From contig NZ_JACVPF010000001.1 of assembly GCF_018882055.1 (NCBI RefSeq), positions 620,001 to 684,000 of the forward strand: a DNA stretch of 64,000 nt, read 5' to 3'. This stretch comes from Polynucleobacter sp. es-MAR-4 (GTDB taxonomy: Bacteria > Pseudomonadota > Gammaproteobacteria > Burkholderiales > Burkholderiaceae). The position numbers and the translations under genes were made by a program. The notes under the pieces were generated by a model. The model worked only from the letters and a program-made list of their open reading frames with translations, was not told the DNA's origin and made no database searches. The number at the start of each line of letters is the position of its first letter. The first letter of the stretch is position 1. This document shows, piece after piece, positions 27,794 through 37,383 of the stretch.

Positions 27794-29053
27794 TTAGTGC
27801 GCCGCCCACTGAATGGTACTAAGATCAATACCATCTTTAAACATTTCCCAAAGTGGTGAGAGTTCGCGCAACTTAGCAATCTTCTCTTTCACCAACTTGA
27901 TTGTGAAATCCACTTCTTCTTCGGTAGTAAAACGACCTAAGGTAAAACGAATTGAACTATGAGCCAATTCATCATTGCGGCCAAGCGCACGCAATACATA
28001 AGAAGGCTCCAGGGAGGCCGAAGTACATGCAGAGCCAGAAGAGATAGCCAGATCCTTCAATGCCATCAACATCGACTCGCCTTCAACATAATTAAAACTA
28101 ATGTTGAGGTTGTGCGGAACACGGTGATCCATATCGCCATTGACATAGACCTCTTCGATATCTTTCAAGCCAGTCAGCAAGCGATCACGCAACGCACGAA
28201 TACGCTTATTTTCTTCAGCCATCTCAACCCGAGCGATACGGAAAGCTTCGCCCATGCCTACGATTTGATGCACAGCTAAAGTGCCTGAACGCATACCGCG
28301 CTCATGACCACCACCATGAATCTGAGCCTCAATACGGATACGAGGCTTACGACGTACAAATAACGCACCAATACCTTTTGGACCATAGGATTTATGTGCG
28401 GAGAAACTCATTAAATCGACTTTGGTTTTTTCTAAATCAATTTCTACCTTACCAGTCGCTTGCGCAGCATCTACGTGGAAAATCACGCCACGGGAACGAC
28501 ATAACTCACCGATGCGAGGGATATCTTGCACTACACCAATCTCGTTATTCACATACATTACTGAAGCCAAGATCGTGCCAGGCTTCATTGCTGCTTCAAG
28601 TTGCGCGAAATCAATTAAGCCATCTGGCAAAACATCTAAATAAGTAACTTCAAAGCCTTCGCGCTCGAGCTCCCGACAAGTGTCTAAGGTCGCCTTGTGC
28701 TCAGTCTTCACGGTAATGATGTGATTGCCGCGCTCTTTATAAAAGTGGGCGGCACCCTTCAGCGCCAAGTTAATACTTTCAGTGGCTCCACTAGTAAATA
28801 CGATCTCTCTTGGATCAGCATGAACTAGCTGAGCAACTTCTGAACGCGCCCATTCAACCGCCTCTTCCGCAGCCCAACCATAAGCATGACTGCGAGATGC
28901 CGCGTTACCAAACTGCTCACGCAAATAAGGCAACATCTTGTCCACTACACGTGGATCAATCGGCGTAGTAGCTGAATAGTCCATGTACACCGGGAAGTGT
29001 TTTGGACTAAACATCGGTACTGGCTGCTGAGGAATGTCTTGTGGTGCGTTCAT
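27794..29053 (-). CDS. iscS: Cysteine desulfurase IscS
   Basis: A 419-residue PLP enzyme that takes sulfur from cysteine for clusters and tRNA thiolation. The PLP lysine is in [20 protein letters not shown] and the active-site Cys loop in [20 protein letters not shown]. About 14 extra residues precede the usual start [18 protein letters not shown], so translation may really begin at that internal Met (29014); neither start has a strong ribosome site. Confidence 0.97.
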   Translation of the reverse strand: MNAPQDIPQQPVPMFSPKHFPVYMDYSATTPIDPRVVDKMLPYLREQFGNAASRSHAYGWAAEEAVEWARSEVAQLVHADPREIVFTSGATESINLALKGAAHFYKERGNHIITVKTEHKATLDTCRELEREGFEVTYLDVLPDGLIDFAQLEAAMKPGTILASVMYVNNEIGVVQDIPRIGELCRSRGVIFHVDAAQATGKVEIDLEKTKVDLMSFSAHKSYGPKGIGALFVRRKPRIRIEAQIHGGGHERGMRSGTLAVHQIVGMGEAFRIARVEMAEENKRIRALRDRLLTGLKDIEEVYVNGDMDHRVPHNLNISFNYVEGESMLMALKDLAISSGSACTSASLEPSYVLRALGRNDELAHSSIRFTLGRFTTEEEVDFTIKLVKEKIAKLRELSPLWEMFKDGIDLSTIQWAAH

Positions 29054-29098
29054 TTTTTACTTATCAATTAATTGGTTTAAAAAAGTAAATCTTTGAGA

Positions 29099-29668
29099 TT
29101 AACTTTGTCTAGCCAGGTTAAAAACAGAATTCACTAGAGGCTGTTTCGGAGCGGCCTCTTTTGCTGCTGTAACGGCTGCTGCCGGCTTATCAGCCTTGAC
29201 GCTATCCGCCTTCAATTTCTTAGGGCGCAAATCGTGCAATACGATTCCACGCCCAGCTTGTTGTTGCACTAAGTCACGCAAGGATACGGAGCTCAGGTAC
29301 TCAACCATCTTGGCGTTCAGATTCGACCACAGGTCATGCGTCATACAACGGCCATGATTTTCTTCATCGCTATGGCAATTTCCTTTGCCGCCACATTGGG
29401 TTGCATCCAATGGCTCGTCCACAGCCACAATGATGTCGGCTACGCTAATTTCTTCTGACTTACGCGCCAGGGTGTATCCACCGCCGGGGCCTCGAGTGCT
29501 CTCAACAATATTGAAGCGGCGTAATTTGCCGAACAACTGCTCCAAGTAAGACAGGGAAATCTTTTGTCTTTGGCTAATTCCAGCCAAAGTTACGGGCCCA
29601 TGGGTTTCCCGGAGGGCTAAATCGATCATTGCGGTTACTGCAAAACGGCCTTTGGTTGTAAGTCTCAT
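29099..29668 (-). CDS. iscR: Rrf2-family Fe-S regulator IscR
   Basis: A 189-residue winged-helix repressor that senses its own 2Fe-2S cluster. The DNA-binding helix is in the first 60 residues (ISQRQKISLSYLEQLFGKLR) and the ligands are in TQCGGKGNCHSDEENHGRCMTHDLW. The C-terminal 45 or so residues are an Ala/Lys-rich extension beyond E. coli IscR (162). It leads the isc operon and has its own likely binding site upstream. Confidence 0.96.
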   Translation of the reverse strand: MRLTTKGRFAVTAMIDLALRETHGPVTLAGISQRQKISLSYLEQLFGKLRRFNIVESTRGPGGGYTLARKSEEISVADIIVAVDEPLDATQCGGKGNCHSDEENHGRCMTHDLWSNLNAKMVEYLSSVSLRDLVQQQAGRGIVLHDLRPKKLKADSVKADKPAAAVTAAKEAAPKQPLVNSVFNLARQS

Positions 29669-29718
29669 ATGTCACCTTGGTAATGGATTGTTATGGACAG
29701 CTAACAGTCGGGCGGGTA

Positions 29719-29743
29719 ATACCCGACCATTCCACTCAACTTT
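29719..29743 (-). promoter_or_regulatory. IscR type-1 binding site before iscR
   Basis: Read on the minus strand this 25-bp site (AAAGTTGAGTGGAATGGTCG then GGTAT) matches the E. coli type-1 consensus ATASYYGACTRWWWYAGTCR RSTAT at 21 of 25 positions by my count. It lies about 50 bases before the iscR start, where holo-IscR would repress its own operon. Confidence 0.75.
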
Positions 29744-29771
29744 ACCATATACCCCACTAATCTGCTCAGGA

Positions 29772-31925
29772 TTAAACAGCATCCCTGGAACGGGCGCCAA
29801 AGGCCATTTCCTTAACCTTAGTAAGGCGATCGCGGGTGGCCGCAGCCTTTTCGAACTCCAAATTCTTAGCTTCGGAGTTCATTTGCTTCTCCAGGCGCTT
29901 AATTTCGCCCGCTAGATCCTTCTCACTCATATCTTCATAGCGAGCCCGCTCCTGCTCCACCTGCATCTCAGAGCGCTTCTCCTGGACGTCATAGACCCCA
30001 TCAATAATGTCTTTAATGCGCTTTTGGACGCCGCGTGGCTCAATTCCATTCGCCTTATTGAAAGCAATTTGCTTGGTTCGGCGGCGCTCGGTCTCCCCCA
30101 TCGCCCGCTTCATGGAGTCAGTAATCCTGTCAGCGTACAGAATGGCCTTACCTTTGATATTCCGCGCTGCCCTACCGATTGTTTGAATCAAACTCCGCTC
30201 AGAACGCAAGAAGCCCTCTTTATCCGCATCCAAAATAGCAACTAGTGAGACCTCTGGAATATCCAAGCCTTCACGTAATAAATTAATACCCACCAATACA
30301 TCAAAGACACCCAATCGTAAGTCGCGTAAAATTTCTACACGCTCTACAGTGTCGATGTCTGAGTGCACGTAACGCACTTTCACACCGTTATCCGATAAGT
30401 AATCAGTCAACTGCTCAGCCATTCGTTTTGTGAGCACCGTTACCAAGACACGCTCATGTACTTTGACGCGCTCATGAATCTGATTCAATAGATCATCCAC
30501 TTGTGTGCTTGCTGGCAATACTTCAATTTCTGGATCAACCAATCCTGTTGGTCTAGCCACCTGCTCCACCACTTGTCCGGTATGCGTGTTTTCGTAATCG
30601 GCTGGTGTTGCAGAAACAAATACGGTTTGACGCATCTTCGTTTCGAACTCTGTGAACTTGAGAGGTCGGTTATCCATTGCTGACGGCAAACGGAAACCAA
30701 ACTCCACCAAAGTATGTTTACGAGACTTATCACCGTTGTACATGGCATTAAGCTGCCCAATGAGAACATGGCTCTCATCCAAGAACATCAAAGCATCATT
30801 TGGCAGATAGTCCACCAAGGTAGGCGGCGCCTCACCAGGCATAGCGCCGGAGAGGTGGCGAGAGTAGTTCTCAATGCCTTTACAGAAGCCCAGCTCGTTA
30901 AGCATCTCTAGATCAAAGCGAGTACGCTGCTCTAAGCGTTGCGCTTCAACCAGCTTACCGTCCTTAACAAATTCATCTAGGCGAATACGCAACTCCGCCT
31001 TAATTGTTTCAATCGCTTTAAGAACGGTATCGCGTGGTGTGACGTAGTGAGAACTTGGGTAGACCGTAAAGCGTGGAATTTTCTGGCGAATTTTTCCGGT
31101 GAGCGGATCAAAGAATTGCAAACTCTCAATAACATCATCAAAGAGCTCAACGCGCACCGCCAATTCGTTATGCTCAGCAGGGAAGATATCAATCGTATCG
31201 CCTCGCACTCGAAAAACACCACGCTTGAAATCAGTTTCGTTGCGGTCGTATTGCATCGCAATTAGGCGCATCAAAATATCGCGCTGACTCATCTTGTCAC
31301 CCGGACGCAAAGTCATCACCATGCTGTGATAGTCACCTGGATTACCGATACCGTAAATTGCAGAGACAGTTGCAACGATGATCACATCACGTCGCTCCAG
31401 CAAACTCTTAGTAGCAGACAATCGCATTTGCTCAATGTGCTCATTGATTGACGAATCTTTTTCAATAAACAAATCGCGCGTCGGCACATAGGCCTCGGGC
31501 TGGTAGTAGTCGTAGTAACTAACAAAATACTCAACTGCATTCTTTGGGAAAAACTCCCGAAACTCGCTATAAAGCTGAGCAGCCAAGGTCTTATTAGGAG
31601 CAAAAATGATGGCAGGACGCCCAGTTCGAGCAATCACATTGGCCATGGTGAAGGTTTTACCCGAGCCCGTAACCCCTAAAAGGGTCTGAAAGGTCAATCC
31701 ATCTTCTATTCCAGCCACTAGAGCGTCAATTGCAGCCGGCTGATCCCCTGCCGGCGGGAAGGGCTGATAGAGCTGAAATGGCGAATCTGGGAAGGAAACG
31801 AACTTAGCTGGATCTAGGTCATGACCTACCTCACCCAAAGGATCGGCCACGGGGCTTTTCTTGCTTTCAGCAACTTTGGAATTTGAGGAAGTTTTAGGCA
31901 ACTTAGGGGGCATCTCAGCTATCAT
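29772..31925 (-). CDS. uvrB: Excinuclease ABC subunit B
   Basis: A 717-residue DNA-damage verifier of nucleotide excision repair. Walker A ([14 protein letters not shown]), the beta-hairpin region [12 protein letters not shown], the DEAD-like motif DESHV and motif [11 protein letters not shown] are intact, and the C-terminal UVR domain ([26 protein letters not shown]) binds UvrC. About 45 N-terminal residues precede the usual start of the fold. The ATG at 31925 has AGGTGA close upstream; a farther start at 31964 is possible. Confidence 0.95.
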   Translation of the reverse strand: MIAEMPPKLPKTSSNSKVAESKKSPVADPLGEVGHDLDPAKFVSFPDSPFQLYQPFPPAGDQPAAIDALVAGIEDGLTFQTLLGVTGSGKTFTMANVIARTGRPAIIFAPNKTLAAQLYSEFREFFPKNAVEYFVSYYDYYQPEAYVPTRDLFIEKDSSINEHIEQMRLSATKSLLERRDVIIVATVSAIYGIGNPGDYHSMVMTLRPGDKMSQRDILMRLIAMQYDRNETDFKRGVFRVRGDTIDIFPAEHNELAVRVELFDDVIESLQFFDPLTGKIRQKIPRFTVYPSSHYVTPRDTVLKAIETIKAELRIRLDEFVKDGKLVEAQRLEQRTRFDLEMLNELGFCKGIENYSRHLSGAMPGEAPPTLVDYLPNDALMFLDESHVLIGQLNAMYNGDKSRKHTLVEFGFRLPSAMDNRPLKFTEFETKMRQTVFVSATPADYENTHTGQVVEQVARPTGLVDPEIEVLPASTQVDDLLNQIHERVKVHERVLVTVLTKRMAEQLTDYLSDNGVKVRYVHSDIDTVERVEILRDLRLGVFDVLVGINLLREGLDIPEVSLVAILDADKEGFLRSERSLIQTIGRAARNIKGKAILYADRITDSMKRAMGETERRRTKQIAFNKANGIEPRGVQKRIKDIIDGVYDVQEKRSEMQVEQERARYEDMSEKDLAGEIKRLEKQMNSEAKNLEFEKAAATRDRLTKVKEMAFGARSRDAV

Positions 31926-32096
31926 TTCACCTGTGACTTTTAGTTCACAGAGAATTTTGTACAAACAATGATTTTGCCGTTTTTATTTAGAAATAGTTGA
32001 ATCTAGCCTCAAAAACAGCCATTTAAAGTAAATTTAACTGAATTTAACGGCAATTAACCCTGCAATACCTTATTAACAACCCTTTTCGACCCTCAA

Positions 32097-33296
32097 ATGA
32101 ACCTTTTTAACTCAGTCCAACTAGCCCCTAAAGACCCTATTTTTGGCCTCACAGAAGCCTATGTCGCCGATCAACGTGCAGACAAGGTCAACTTAGGTGT
32201 AGGTGTGTATTACACGGACGAAGGTAAGGTACCTCTTTTGAAGGCCGTTATCAAAGCTGAAGAGGCAATTGTTGCAAAGCATTCTCCTCGTAGCTACATT
32301 CCAATCGAAGGTCCAAACCCCTATAACAGTGCAGTTCAAAACTTGTTATTTGGTGCTGACTCCTCCCTCATTAAAGATGGTCGCGTTGTTACTGCTGAGT
32401 GCCTTGGTGGAACTGGTGCATTGCGCGTTGGCGCGGACTTTATTAAGCGCCTCAACTTGAATGCGCCTTGCGCAATTAGCAACCCTACATGGGAAAACCA
32501 TCGCGGCATTTTTGAATCTGCTGGATTTGAAGTGGTTGAGTACACCTACTTTGATGGCAAGACCCGTGGCGTTGATTTTGATGGCATGGTGAAATCTTTA
32601 GAGTCTTTCCCAAAGTTCACCACTGTTCTGCTGCACGCTTGCTGCCATAACCCAACTGGTGCAGACATTACTGAAGCTCAATGGCGTCAAGTAATCGCTA
32701 TCTGTAAAGCAAAAGAATTGATTCCATTCTTGGATATGGCTTACCAAGGCTTTGCTGCTGGTATTGAGCAAGACGGCATTGCAGTACGTCTGTTCGCTGA
32801 ATCTGGAATGTCTTTCTTTGTATCCAGCTCTTTCTCCAAATCGTTCTCACTCTACGGTGAGCGTGTTGGTGCTTTGTCTATCGTGACTCAGAGCAAAGAT
32901 GAATCTACTCGCGTGCTCTCCCAATTGAAGCGCGTGATTCGCACAAACTATTCAAATCCTCCTACTCATGGTGCTGCAATTGCAGCTGCAGTTCTAAATT
33001 CACCAGAACTCAGAAAGCTTTGGGAAGATGAATTAGCCGAGATGCGTGATCGTATTAAAGCAATGCGTCAAGGACTTGTACAAAAACTCGCTGCTGCTGG
33101 CGTAAAGCAAGACTTTGCTTTTATTGAAGCGCAGCGCGGCATGTTCTCTTACTCAGGTTTAAGTGCTGAGCAAGTAGAGCGTTTACAGAAGGAAGATGGC
33201 ATTTATGCCCTTTCCACAGGCCGTATTTGTGTCGCCGCCCTCAATACTAAAAATATTGATAAGGTAGCTAAAGCAATAGCCCGCGTATTGGCGTAA
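32097..33296 (+). CDS. tyrB: Aromatic/aspartate aminotransferase
   Basis: A 399-residue class I PLP transaminase of the TyrB/AspC group. The PLP lysine is in SSFSKSFSLYGERVG, the cofactor-binding Asn and Asp/Tyr in HACCHNPTGADI and FLDMAYQGFA, and the substrate Arg in STGRICVAALN. Aromatic versus aspartate preference cannot be settled by eye. No ribosome site precedes the ATG; the 130-base leader has two AATTTAAC direct repeats. Confidence 0.9.
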   Translation: MNLFNSVQLAPKDPIFGLTEAYVADQRADKVNLGVGVYYTDEGKVPLLKAVIKAEEAIVAKHSPRSYIPIEGPNPYNSAVQNLLFGADSSLIKDGRVVTAECLGGTGALRVGADFIKRLNLNAPCAISNPTWENHRGIFESAGFEVVEYTYFDGKTRGVDFDGMVKSLESFPKFTTVLLHACCHNPTGADITEAQWRQVIAICKAKELIPFLDMAYQGFAAGIEQDGIAVRLFAESGMSFFVSSSFSKSFSLYGERVGALSIVTQSKDESTRVLSQLKRVIRTNYSNPPTHGAAIAAAVLNSPELRKLWEDELAEMRDRIKAMRQGLVQKLAAAGVKQDFAFIEAQRGMFSYSGLSAEQVERLQKEDGIYALSTGRICVAALNTKNIDKVAKAIARVLA

Positions 33297-33338
33297 TAAC
33301 GTGTAATAAGCGGTTACACTGAATTATCAGGAGGCAAC

Positions 33339-34637
33339 ATGCTATATCAGTTACATGAATTTCAAAAAGCTCTACTTCAACCAGTAAGCTCATGGGCTCG
33401 AGCAGCATCCGAAGCATTTATTAATGCTTCAAACCCCGCGTCCAAGGTTCCAGGTTCAGATCGTTTGGCTGCTAGCTATGAGCTTTTATACCGCTTAGGA
33501 AAAAACTATAAAAAACCAGAGTTTGGTATCCGCTCAGTGCAAGCGCACGGTCGCGAAGTAGCGATTCATGAAAGAACAATTGTCGCAAAGCCATTCTGCA
33601 ACCTGATTCGTTTCAAACGCTTCTCCGATGATTTGGATGTCATTAAGAAGCTCAAAGATGATCCAGCAGTACTAGTTGTTGCTCCGCTTTCTGGGCATCA
33701 CTCCACTTTGTTGCGTGATACTGTTCGCACCCTATTGCAAGACCACAAGGTTTACATTACCGACTGGATCGATGCACGCATTGTTCCAGCTGATGCAGGT
33801 GATTTTGGTCTCGATGACTACGTTCACTATGTGCAAGATTTCATTCGCACCATTGGTGCCGAGAACTTACATGTGATCTCCGTTTGCCAACCAACAGTTC
33901 CAACATTAGGCGCAATCTCATTGATGGCCTCAGCTGGTGAAAAGACGCCAGCCTCCATGATCATGATGGGCGGCCCAATTGATGCACGTAAGTCTCCAAC
34001 TGCTGTAAATAATTTGGCTGATCAAAAATCCTATGACTGGTTTGAAAGCCACGTCATTTACAAGGTCCCGCCAAGCTATCCAGGGGCTGGGCGCAAGGTA
34101 TATCCAGGCTTCTTGCAGCACACGGGCTTTATCGCCATGAACCCTCAGAACCACTTGCAGTCACATTGGGATTATTTCCAAAACTTGGTGCGTGGAGACG
34201 AGCAAGATGCGGAAGCGCATATTCGCTTCTATGATGAGTACAACGCAGTTCTCGATATGGATGCTAAGTTTTACTTGGACACTATCAAGACTGTGTTCCA
34301 GGACTATTCACTGCCAAATGGCACTTGGGAAGTTGCGGGCGAATTAGTTAAACCGCAGGATATTAAGAAAACTGCCCTCCTCACTGTTGAGGGTGAGCTG
34401 GATGATATTTCTGGTAGCGGACAAACCCGCTCAGCACATGCTTTGTGTGCCGGCATTCCAAAAGCTTCCAAAGACCATTATGAAGTTGCTGGTGCTGGTC
34501 ACTACGGCATCTTCTCTGGTCGTCGTTGGCGCGAAAAGGTGTATCCAAAAATTAAGTCATTTATTCGTGAGCATCAAGGTGTTCAGAAGAAAACAAAAGC
34601 TCGACCCCCAAAGCTGGGATCTAAGAAAGCTGCATAA
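33339..34637 (+). CDS. phaZ: Intracellular polyhydroxyalkanoate depolymerase
   Basis: A 432-residue PhaZ-type hydrolase that mobilises stored polyhydroxybutyrate. As in Cupriavidus PhaZ1-type enzymes the nucleophile is Cys, in HVISVCQPTVPTLG near residue 183, with the acid in LTVEGELDDISG and the His in GAGHYGIFSGRRW. A strong AGGAGG ribosome site precedes the ATG. The basic tail (KKTKARPPKLGSKKAA) may help granule contact. No PHA synthase is in the window. Confidence 0.93.
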   Translation: MLYQLHEFQKALLQPVSSWARAASEAFINASNPASKVPGSDRLAASYELLYRLGKNYKKPEFGIRSVQAHGREVAIHERTIVAKPFCNLIRFKRFSDDLDVIKKLKDDPAVLVVAPLSGHHSTLLRDTVRTLLQDHKVYITDWIDARIVPADAGDFGLDDYVHYVQDFIRTIGAENLHVISVCQPTVPTLGAISLMASAGEKTPASMIMMGGPIDARKSPTAVNNLADQKSYDWFESHVIYKVPPSYPGAGRKVYPGFLQHTGFIAMNPQNHLQSHWDYFQNLVRGDEQDAEAHIRFYDEYNAVLDMDAKFYLDTIKTVFQDYSLPNGTWEVAGELVKPQDIKKTALLTVEGELDDISGSGQTRSAHALCAGIPKASKDHYEVAGAGHYGIFSGRRWREKVYPKIKSFIREHQGVQKKTKARPPKLGSKKAA

Positions 34638-34644
34638 ACCAGCG

Positions 34645-34664
34645 GCGCGACTTTCGGGTCGCGC
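34645..34664 (+). terminator. Hairpin after phaZ, probable weak terminator
   Basis: GC-rich stem GCGCGAC/GTCGCGC with loop TTTCGG, eight bases after the stop. Only short T runs (TTCTAGTTT) follow, so read-through into rnfB is possible. Confidence 0.6.
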
Positions 34665-34691
34665 TTCTAGTTTCAGGGCACCCTAATTGCA

Positions 34692-35384
34692 ATGAACATT
34701 CAACAGACGAAAGAACTTGCCAATCGTCTCGAGGACGCGCTTCCTCAAACCCAATGCACCAAATGTGGCTACCCAGATTGCCGAGCTTATGCAGAAGCAA
34801 TGGCAACGGGTGATGTATTACCTAATCGCTGCCCGCCTGGGGGTATAGAGGGTATTCAAAGGCTTAGCGATATCCTCAAGCCCACCTTCCCCAAAGATGC
34901 TTTTGAACTGCATCCCAAGATTGATCCTGAATGTGGGTTGGAGCGCCCTAGGCCAGTTGCATTTATCGATCCTAATACTTGTATTGGTTGCACCCTGTGT
35001 ATTCAAGCTTGTCCTGTGGATGCGATTGTGGGCGCCTCAAAACAAATGCATGTAGTCTTGAGTGATTGGTGCACTGGTTGCGATCTATGTATTCCGCCCT
35101 GCCCCGTAGACTGCATCACCATGATTGATGTCACCGGCAATGAAACTGGTTGGGATGCCTGGTCCCCAGAATTAGCACAACTCGCACGCTCACGATATGA
35201 AGCGCGTGATGCCCGACTGGATCGCGAGCAACGCGACAATGATGAGCGGCTAGCAAAGAAAGCTGCGGCTAAATTGGCATCAGTTAATGCAGAAAGTCCA
35301 GACTCAGAAGAAGCTATCAAAGAACAAGAGAGAAAGCGTGCCATCATTGCCGCTGCCATTGCGAGAGCTCAGCAGAAAACATGA
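34692..35384 (+). CDS. rnfB: Soluble RnfB-like ferredoxin
   Basis: A 230-residue iron-sulfur protein. It starts directly with the RnfB Fe-S domain (CTKCGYPDCRAYAEAM ... NRCPPGG) and then has two 4Fe-4S motifs (CIGCTLCIQACPVDAI; CTGCDLCIPPCPVDCI), ending in an Ala/Glu-rich tail. The N-terminal membrane helix of true RnfB is missing and no other rnf gene is present. Such stand-alone forms occur in betaproteobacteria; partner unknown. The overlap with nth, itself a 4Fe-4S enzyme, echoes the rnf-nth order of E. coli. Confidence 0.9.
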   Translation: MNIQQTKELANRLEDALPQTQCTKCGYPDCRAYAEAMATGDVLPNRCPPGGIEGIQRLSDILKPTFPKDAFELHPKIDPECGLERPRPVAFIDPNTCIGCTLCIQACPVDAIVGASKQMHVVLSDWCTGCDLCIPPCPVDCITMIDVTGNETGWDAWSPELAQLARSRYEARDARLDREQRDNDERLAKKAAAKLASVNAESPDSEEAIKEQERKRAIIAAAIARAQQKT

Positions 35385-36040
35385 TGAATCTTGAAAAGCG
35401 CCAAACCTTCTTTGAGTTGCTCAGGGAAAATAATCCCCACCCAGAAACAGAACTGGAATACAGCTCCCCATTTGAGCTACTGATTGCTGTTCTATTGTCT
35501 GCACAAGCAACTGATATTTCTGTAAATAAGGGCACTCGGCAGCTATTTAAGATTGCCAACACGCCTCAGGCGCTCCTAAATCTGGGTGAGGAAGGGGTTA
35601 AGCCTTTCATTCAGCACATCGGCTTGTTTAACTCTAAAGGCAGGCATATACAAGAGACTTGTCGATTACTGATAGATAAACATGGCGGTGAAGTACCCCA
35701 AAATCGCGAAGAATTAGAGGCGCTTCCAGGTGTCGGCAGAAAAACTGCGAACGTCATCCTCAACACCGCTTTTGGCCAACCCACTATGGCTGTTGATACC
35801 CATATCTTTAGAGTCTCCAATCGTACCGGCTTGGCGCCAGGCAAGGATGTTGTAAAGGTAGAGGAGCAATTACTCAAACGCGTGCCAAAAGAGTTTTTGA
35901 TGGATGCGCATCATTGGCTTATTCTGCACGGCAGATATACCTGCAAAGCACGTAATCCGGATTGCGAGCAATGCATTGTTGAACCACTGTGTGAGTTCAA
36001 ACAAAAAACTGGCAAAGGAAAAGTTCGTGGCAATATTTAA
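35381..36040 (+). CDS. nth: Endonuclease III
   Basis: A 219-residue DNA glycosylase/AP lyase removing oxidised pyrimidines. The helix-hairpin-helix and catalytic Lys lie in LEALPGVGRKTANVILN, the catalytic Asp in MAVDTHIFRVSNR, and the 4Fe-4S loop is CKARNPDCEQCIVEPLC. The ATG overlaps the rnfB stop; a second ATG follows at once. Confidence 0.97.
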   Translation: MMNLEKRQTFFELLRENNPHPETELEYSSPFELLIAVLLSAQATDISVNKGTRQLFKIANTPQALLNLGEEGVKPFIQHIGLFNSKGRHIQETCRLLIDKHGGEVPQNREELEALPGVGRKTANVILNTAFGQPTMAVDTHIFRVSNRTGLAPGKDVVKVEEQLLKRVPKEFLMDAHHWLILHGRYTCKARNPDCEQCIVEPLCEFKQKTGKGKVRGNI

Positions 36041-36458
36041 TCCAACCCGTGAAGAAGTGCGTCGCTTTTTTTGCGATACCTGGAAGAAGAAAACTGACAA
36101 TCAAATTCTGACACCAATGGAAATGATTGCTAGCGACTGGATGCTTGAACACCCGGAATATCACTCCTTACTCGCCGATCCAGAAGGTGCTGTTGCGCAA
36201 GACTACACACCAGAGCGCGGTGAGACCAACCCCTTCTTGCACCTCTCAATGCACCTATCGATTAGCGAACAAATCTCCATTGATCAACCACCAGGAATCA
36301 AAGAGATCTCGGAAACCTTAGCTAAGAAGCTAGGATCCAAACATGAGGCACAGCACGCCATGATGGAATGCCTAGGGCAAGTAATGTGGGAAGCGCAGAG
36401 AGAAGGTCAACCATTAAGCCCTGAGAAATATTTAGAGGCCTTGCAGCGCTTGAATTAG
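36027..36458 (+). CDS. DUF1841 family protein
   Basis: A 143-residue soluble protein of unknown function. The start is a GTG at 36027 (VAIFNPTREEVRRFF), inside the end of nth, with AAAGGAA eight bases upstream; the longer open frame would lie wholly inside nth. DUF1841 landmarks include NPFLHLSMHLSISEQ and HDAQHAMMECLG-like HEAQHAMMECLGQVMWEAQR. The stop overlaps the converging EamA gene by four bases. Confidence 0.88.
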   Translation: MAIFNPTREEVRRFFCDTWKKKTDNQILTPMEMIASDWMLEHPEYHSLLADPEGAVAQDYTPERGETNPFLHLSMHLSISEQISIDQPPGIKEISETLAKKLGSKHEAQHAMMECLGQVMWEAQREGQPLSPEKYLEALQRLN

Positions 36459-37330
36459 GTGCTGCGCTTTACCAGCATCCGCTTACTCAAAATGACGGTT
36501 GAGACGACCAGAAAAGCGAATACCATATTCATGGCCGTAAGATGATCGCCCAAAAAGAAGCTTGAGGCTAATAGCGTGCAAAAAGGTTGAATCAGCTGAA
36601 CTTGACTGACCCTCGCAATGCCACCGATTGCAAGTCCCTCATACCAGAAGAAAAAGCCTAAATACATTGGGAATAAGCTCAGGTATACAAAACTAGTCCA
36701 AGCAATGACATCTGCATTCAAGTACGAAGAAGAGAATGTGAAATAAGTCATAACCAGGTTGATGGGCAATGAAATCACCAAAGCCCAAGAAATCACGGTG
36801 CGAGGATTCATTTTTCTGGATAGCTCGCCACCTTCTACATAACCAATACATGCGCAGATCCCGCCAAGCACTAAGAGGCCATCGATGTAGGTAAAACTGC
36901 CGGAACCTTTAAGAAACGCATACGTTATTACCAAGCCAGCGCCTAGCATCGATACCAACCAGAAACCAATGGAGGGGCGCTCTTTAAAGCGAATCACTCC
37001 GATCACAGTAGTAGCCAAAGGCATCATCCCCAAAATAACAGCACCATGGGAAGAAGATCCATCTTGCATAGCTACAGTAGTAAAGATCGGAAATCCAAAT
37101 ACAACCCCCAGCGCTATAACGGCAAACTTCACTAAGTCTGTTTTGCTGGGGAGCGGCTCCTGCTTGTATGAGAGATAGGCTAATGCCACTAAGCCGGCTA
37201 AAGCAGCCCTACCAAACGCAATGAAATAGGGATTGAAAGTGACAACAGTAATTTTGCTTATGGGTAAAGTTAGACTAAAAATCAGAATGCCAATGAAGCC
37301 AATCAGCATTCCTTTGGATTCTTTATTCAC
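36455..37330 (-). CDS. EamA/DMT-superfamily transporter
   Basis: A 291-residue inner-membrane protein with ten predicted helices in two EamA repeats (about 8-135 and 150-285). Motifs include FNPYFIAFGRAALAGLVALAYL and MPLATTVIGVIRFKERPS. Family members export amino acids, nucleotides or other metabolites; the substrate here is unknown. Confidence 0.88.
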   Translation of the reverse strand: MNKESKGMLIGFIGILIFSLTLPISKITVVTFNPYFIAFGRAALAGLVALAYLSYKQEPLPSKTDLVKFAVIALGVVFGFPIFTTVAMQDGSSSHGAVILGMMPLATTVIGVIRFKERPSIGFWLVSMLGAGLVITYAFLKGSGSFTYIDGLLVLGGICACIGYVEGGELSRKMNPRTVISWALVISLPINLVMTYFTFSSSYLNADVIAWTSFVYLSLFPMYLGFFFWYEGLAIGGIARVSQVQLIQPFCTLLASSFFLGDHLTAMNMVFAFLVVSTVILSKRMLVKRST

Positions 37331-37383
37331 CCGCAGATTTTTCCATAATGAAAGACTTCAGTAGCATCACAATGATTAAGCAA

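Noticed and set aside
31925-31990. Possible LexA box upstream of uvrB
   Set aside because: CTGT and ACAG occur near the start but 12 bases apart rather than eight, so the site does not fit the LexA consensus.
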